Assembly: GCA_041906305.1 (NCBI GenBank)
Contig: JAYRJL010000001.1
Span: 1,577,528 to 1,641,527, forward strand
Direction of reading: 5' to 3'
DNA length: 64,000 nt
From: SHVZ01 sp041906305
GTDB lineage: Bacteria; Pseudomonadota; Alphaproteobacteria; SHVZ01
Shown: positions 63,301-64,000 of the stretch, piece by piece
Numbering within the stretch: the first letter of the stretch is position 1
Layout of the letters: each line of letters starts with the position of its first letter
Notes under the pieces: generated by a model
Seen by the model: the letters and a program-made list of their open reading frames with translations, nothing else
Told to the model about the DNA's origin: nothing
Databases searched by the model: none
Made by a program: the position numbers and the translations under genes

Positions 63301-64000
63301 TCAGTAGACGAGCTCGTCGCCGCCCTTGTTGTCGGACAGCACGATCTCGCCACGGGCCGCCAGGTCCTTGGCGAGCTGCACCATCGCCATCTGCGCCTCC
63401 TCGACTTCCTTGAGGCGGACGGGACCCAGCGCCGCCATGTCTTCGCGCAGCAGCTTGCCGGCGCGTTCGGACATGTTGGAGAAGAAGAGGTCGCGAAGCC
63501 CTTCGGACGCGCCCTTGAGCGCGAGGCCGAGCTTGTCCTTCTCGACCGCGCGCAGCAGCGTCTGCACGCCGCCGGGATCGAGGCGGTTGAGGTCCTCGAA
63601 GGTGAACATCATCGCCTTGATCTTCTCGGCCGAGTCCTTGTTGCGCTCTTCGAGAGCGGCGACGAAGCGGGACTCGGTGGCGCGGTCGAGGTTGTTGAAG
63701 ATCTCGGCCATCATTTCGTGCGCGTCGCGGCGGGTGGTGCGCGCGAGGTTGCTCATGAACTCGGTTCGCAGCGTGCGCTCGACGTCTGAAAGGACGTCCT
63801 TCTGCACCGCCTCCATGCGCAGCATGCGCATGACGACTTCCATCGCGAAGTTCTCGGGCAGCATGCTGAGGACCTTCGCGGCGTGGTCCGGCTTGATCTT
63901 GGAGAGCACGACGGCGACGGTCTGCGGGTACTCGTTCTTGAGATAGTTCGCGAGAACCATCTCGTTCACGTTGCCGAGCTTGTCCCACATCGTGCGGCCG
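63301..64000 (-). CDS. fliG: Flagellar motor switch protein FliG (partial)
   Basis: The gene runs off the right edge, so the N-terminal part is missing; about 233 residues remain, starting within GRTMWDKLGNV. The FliG middle domain (VLANYLKNEYPQTVAVVLSKI) with its EHPQ-like motif as EYPQ, and the C-terminal domain (FTFEDLNRLDPGGVQTLLRAV), which carries the torque helix, are present. ATG 63990 is internal, not the true start. Confidence 0.95.
   Translation of the reverse strand, partial: GRTMWDKLGNVNEMVLANYLKNEYPQTVAVVLSKIKPDHAAKVLSMLPENFAMEVVMRMLRMEAVQKDVLSDVERTLRTEFMSNLARTTRRDAHEMMAEIFNNLDRATESRFVAALEERNKDSAEKIKAMMFTFEDLNRLDPGGVQTLLRAVEKDKLGLALKGASEGLRDLFFSNMSERAGKLLREDMAALGPVRLKEVEEAQMAMVQLAKDLAARGEIVLSDNKGGDELVY

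Overview
ORGANISM. The window is high-GC, densely coded bacterial DNA with many 4-base stop/start overlaps (ATGA, GTGA). Its gene content points to a motile, free-living alphaproteobacterium, most like the Rhodospirillales group. The markers are an imuA-imuB-dnaE2 mutagenesis cassette with a GAAC-N7-GAAC LexA box, aapJQM general amino-acid transport genes, a yebC-ruvCAB-ybgC-tolQRAB-pal-cpoB-tilS-ftsH block, a DUF4164-zapA-6S RNA-5-FCL block, a tkt-gap-fba-thiE block, and an FlbD-type flagellar regulator inside a fliG/H/N-flhA/F/G cluster. The placement rests on gene order and protein motifs only. LAYOUT. 1-6.1 kb is catabolic and redox. A minus-strand operon (tartrate/malate-type dehydrogenase, GST, MaoC-like protein, GMC oxidoreductase) is divergent from an SDR plus 2-hydroxyacid dehydrogenase pair. 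6.1-10.8 kb holds a MASE4 hybrid histidine kinase, two tandem pirins and an AlaX-type editing protein. 10.8-17.0 kb holds a divergent ThiD-like kinase overlapping glmM, then lepB just downstream of aapJQM, without the expected ATPase gene. 17.0-23.7 kb holds a 480-bp regulatory gap and the SOS mutasome operon imuA-imuB-(DUF2019)-dnaE2. 23.7-36.9 kb holds hupE/ureJ-like, ftsH, tilS, the complete Tol-Pal system, ybgC, ruvBAC and yebC. 37.2-40.8 kb holds a response regulator, an Hpt-like protein and a PAS histidine kinase. 40.9-43.0 kb holds ymdB, 5-FCL, a 6S RNA candidate, zapA and a DUF4164 protein. 43.0-47.0 kb looks inserted: an HD-domain oxygenase-like gene, an oligopeptide-binding protein and an M81 peptidase. 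47.0-53.8 kb holds transketolase, a GNAT protein, gap, two small proteins, class I aldolase, a ThiE-like protein and a methyltransferase. 53.8-64 kb is the flagellar cluster, read right to left: fliG (cut by the window edge), fliH, fliN, a motA-like gene, flbD, flhA, flhF, flhG and a fliK-like gene. HOW IT FITS. Most of the window is conserved housekeeping: cell envelope, division, recombination and central carbon. The accessory interest lies in (i) a DUF2019 protein built into the error-prone polymerase operon, (ii) a PhnZ/MIOX-type HD oxygenase candidate beside a peptide-binding protein, (iii) ThiD-like and ThiE-like proteins with altered active-site motifs, (iv) two genes without a standard start codon in the gap-fba-thiE block, one with a terminator-like hairpin in its first codons, and (v) a predicted exported lysine/alanine-rich protein. 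No tRNA, rRNA, insertion sequence, prophage or CRISPR array was recognised.
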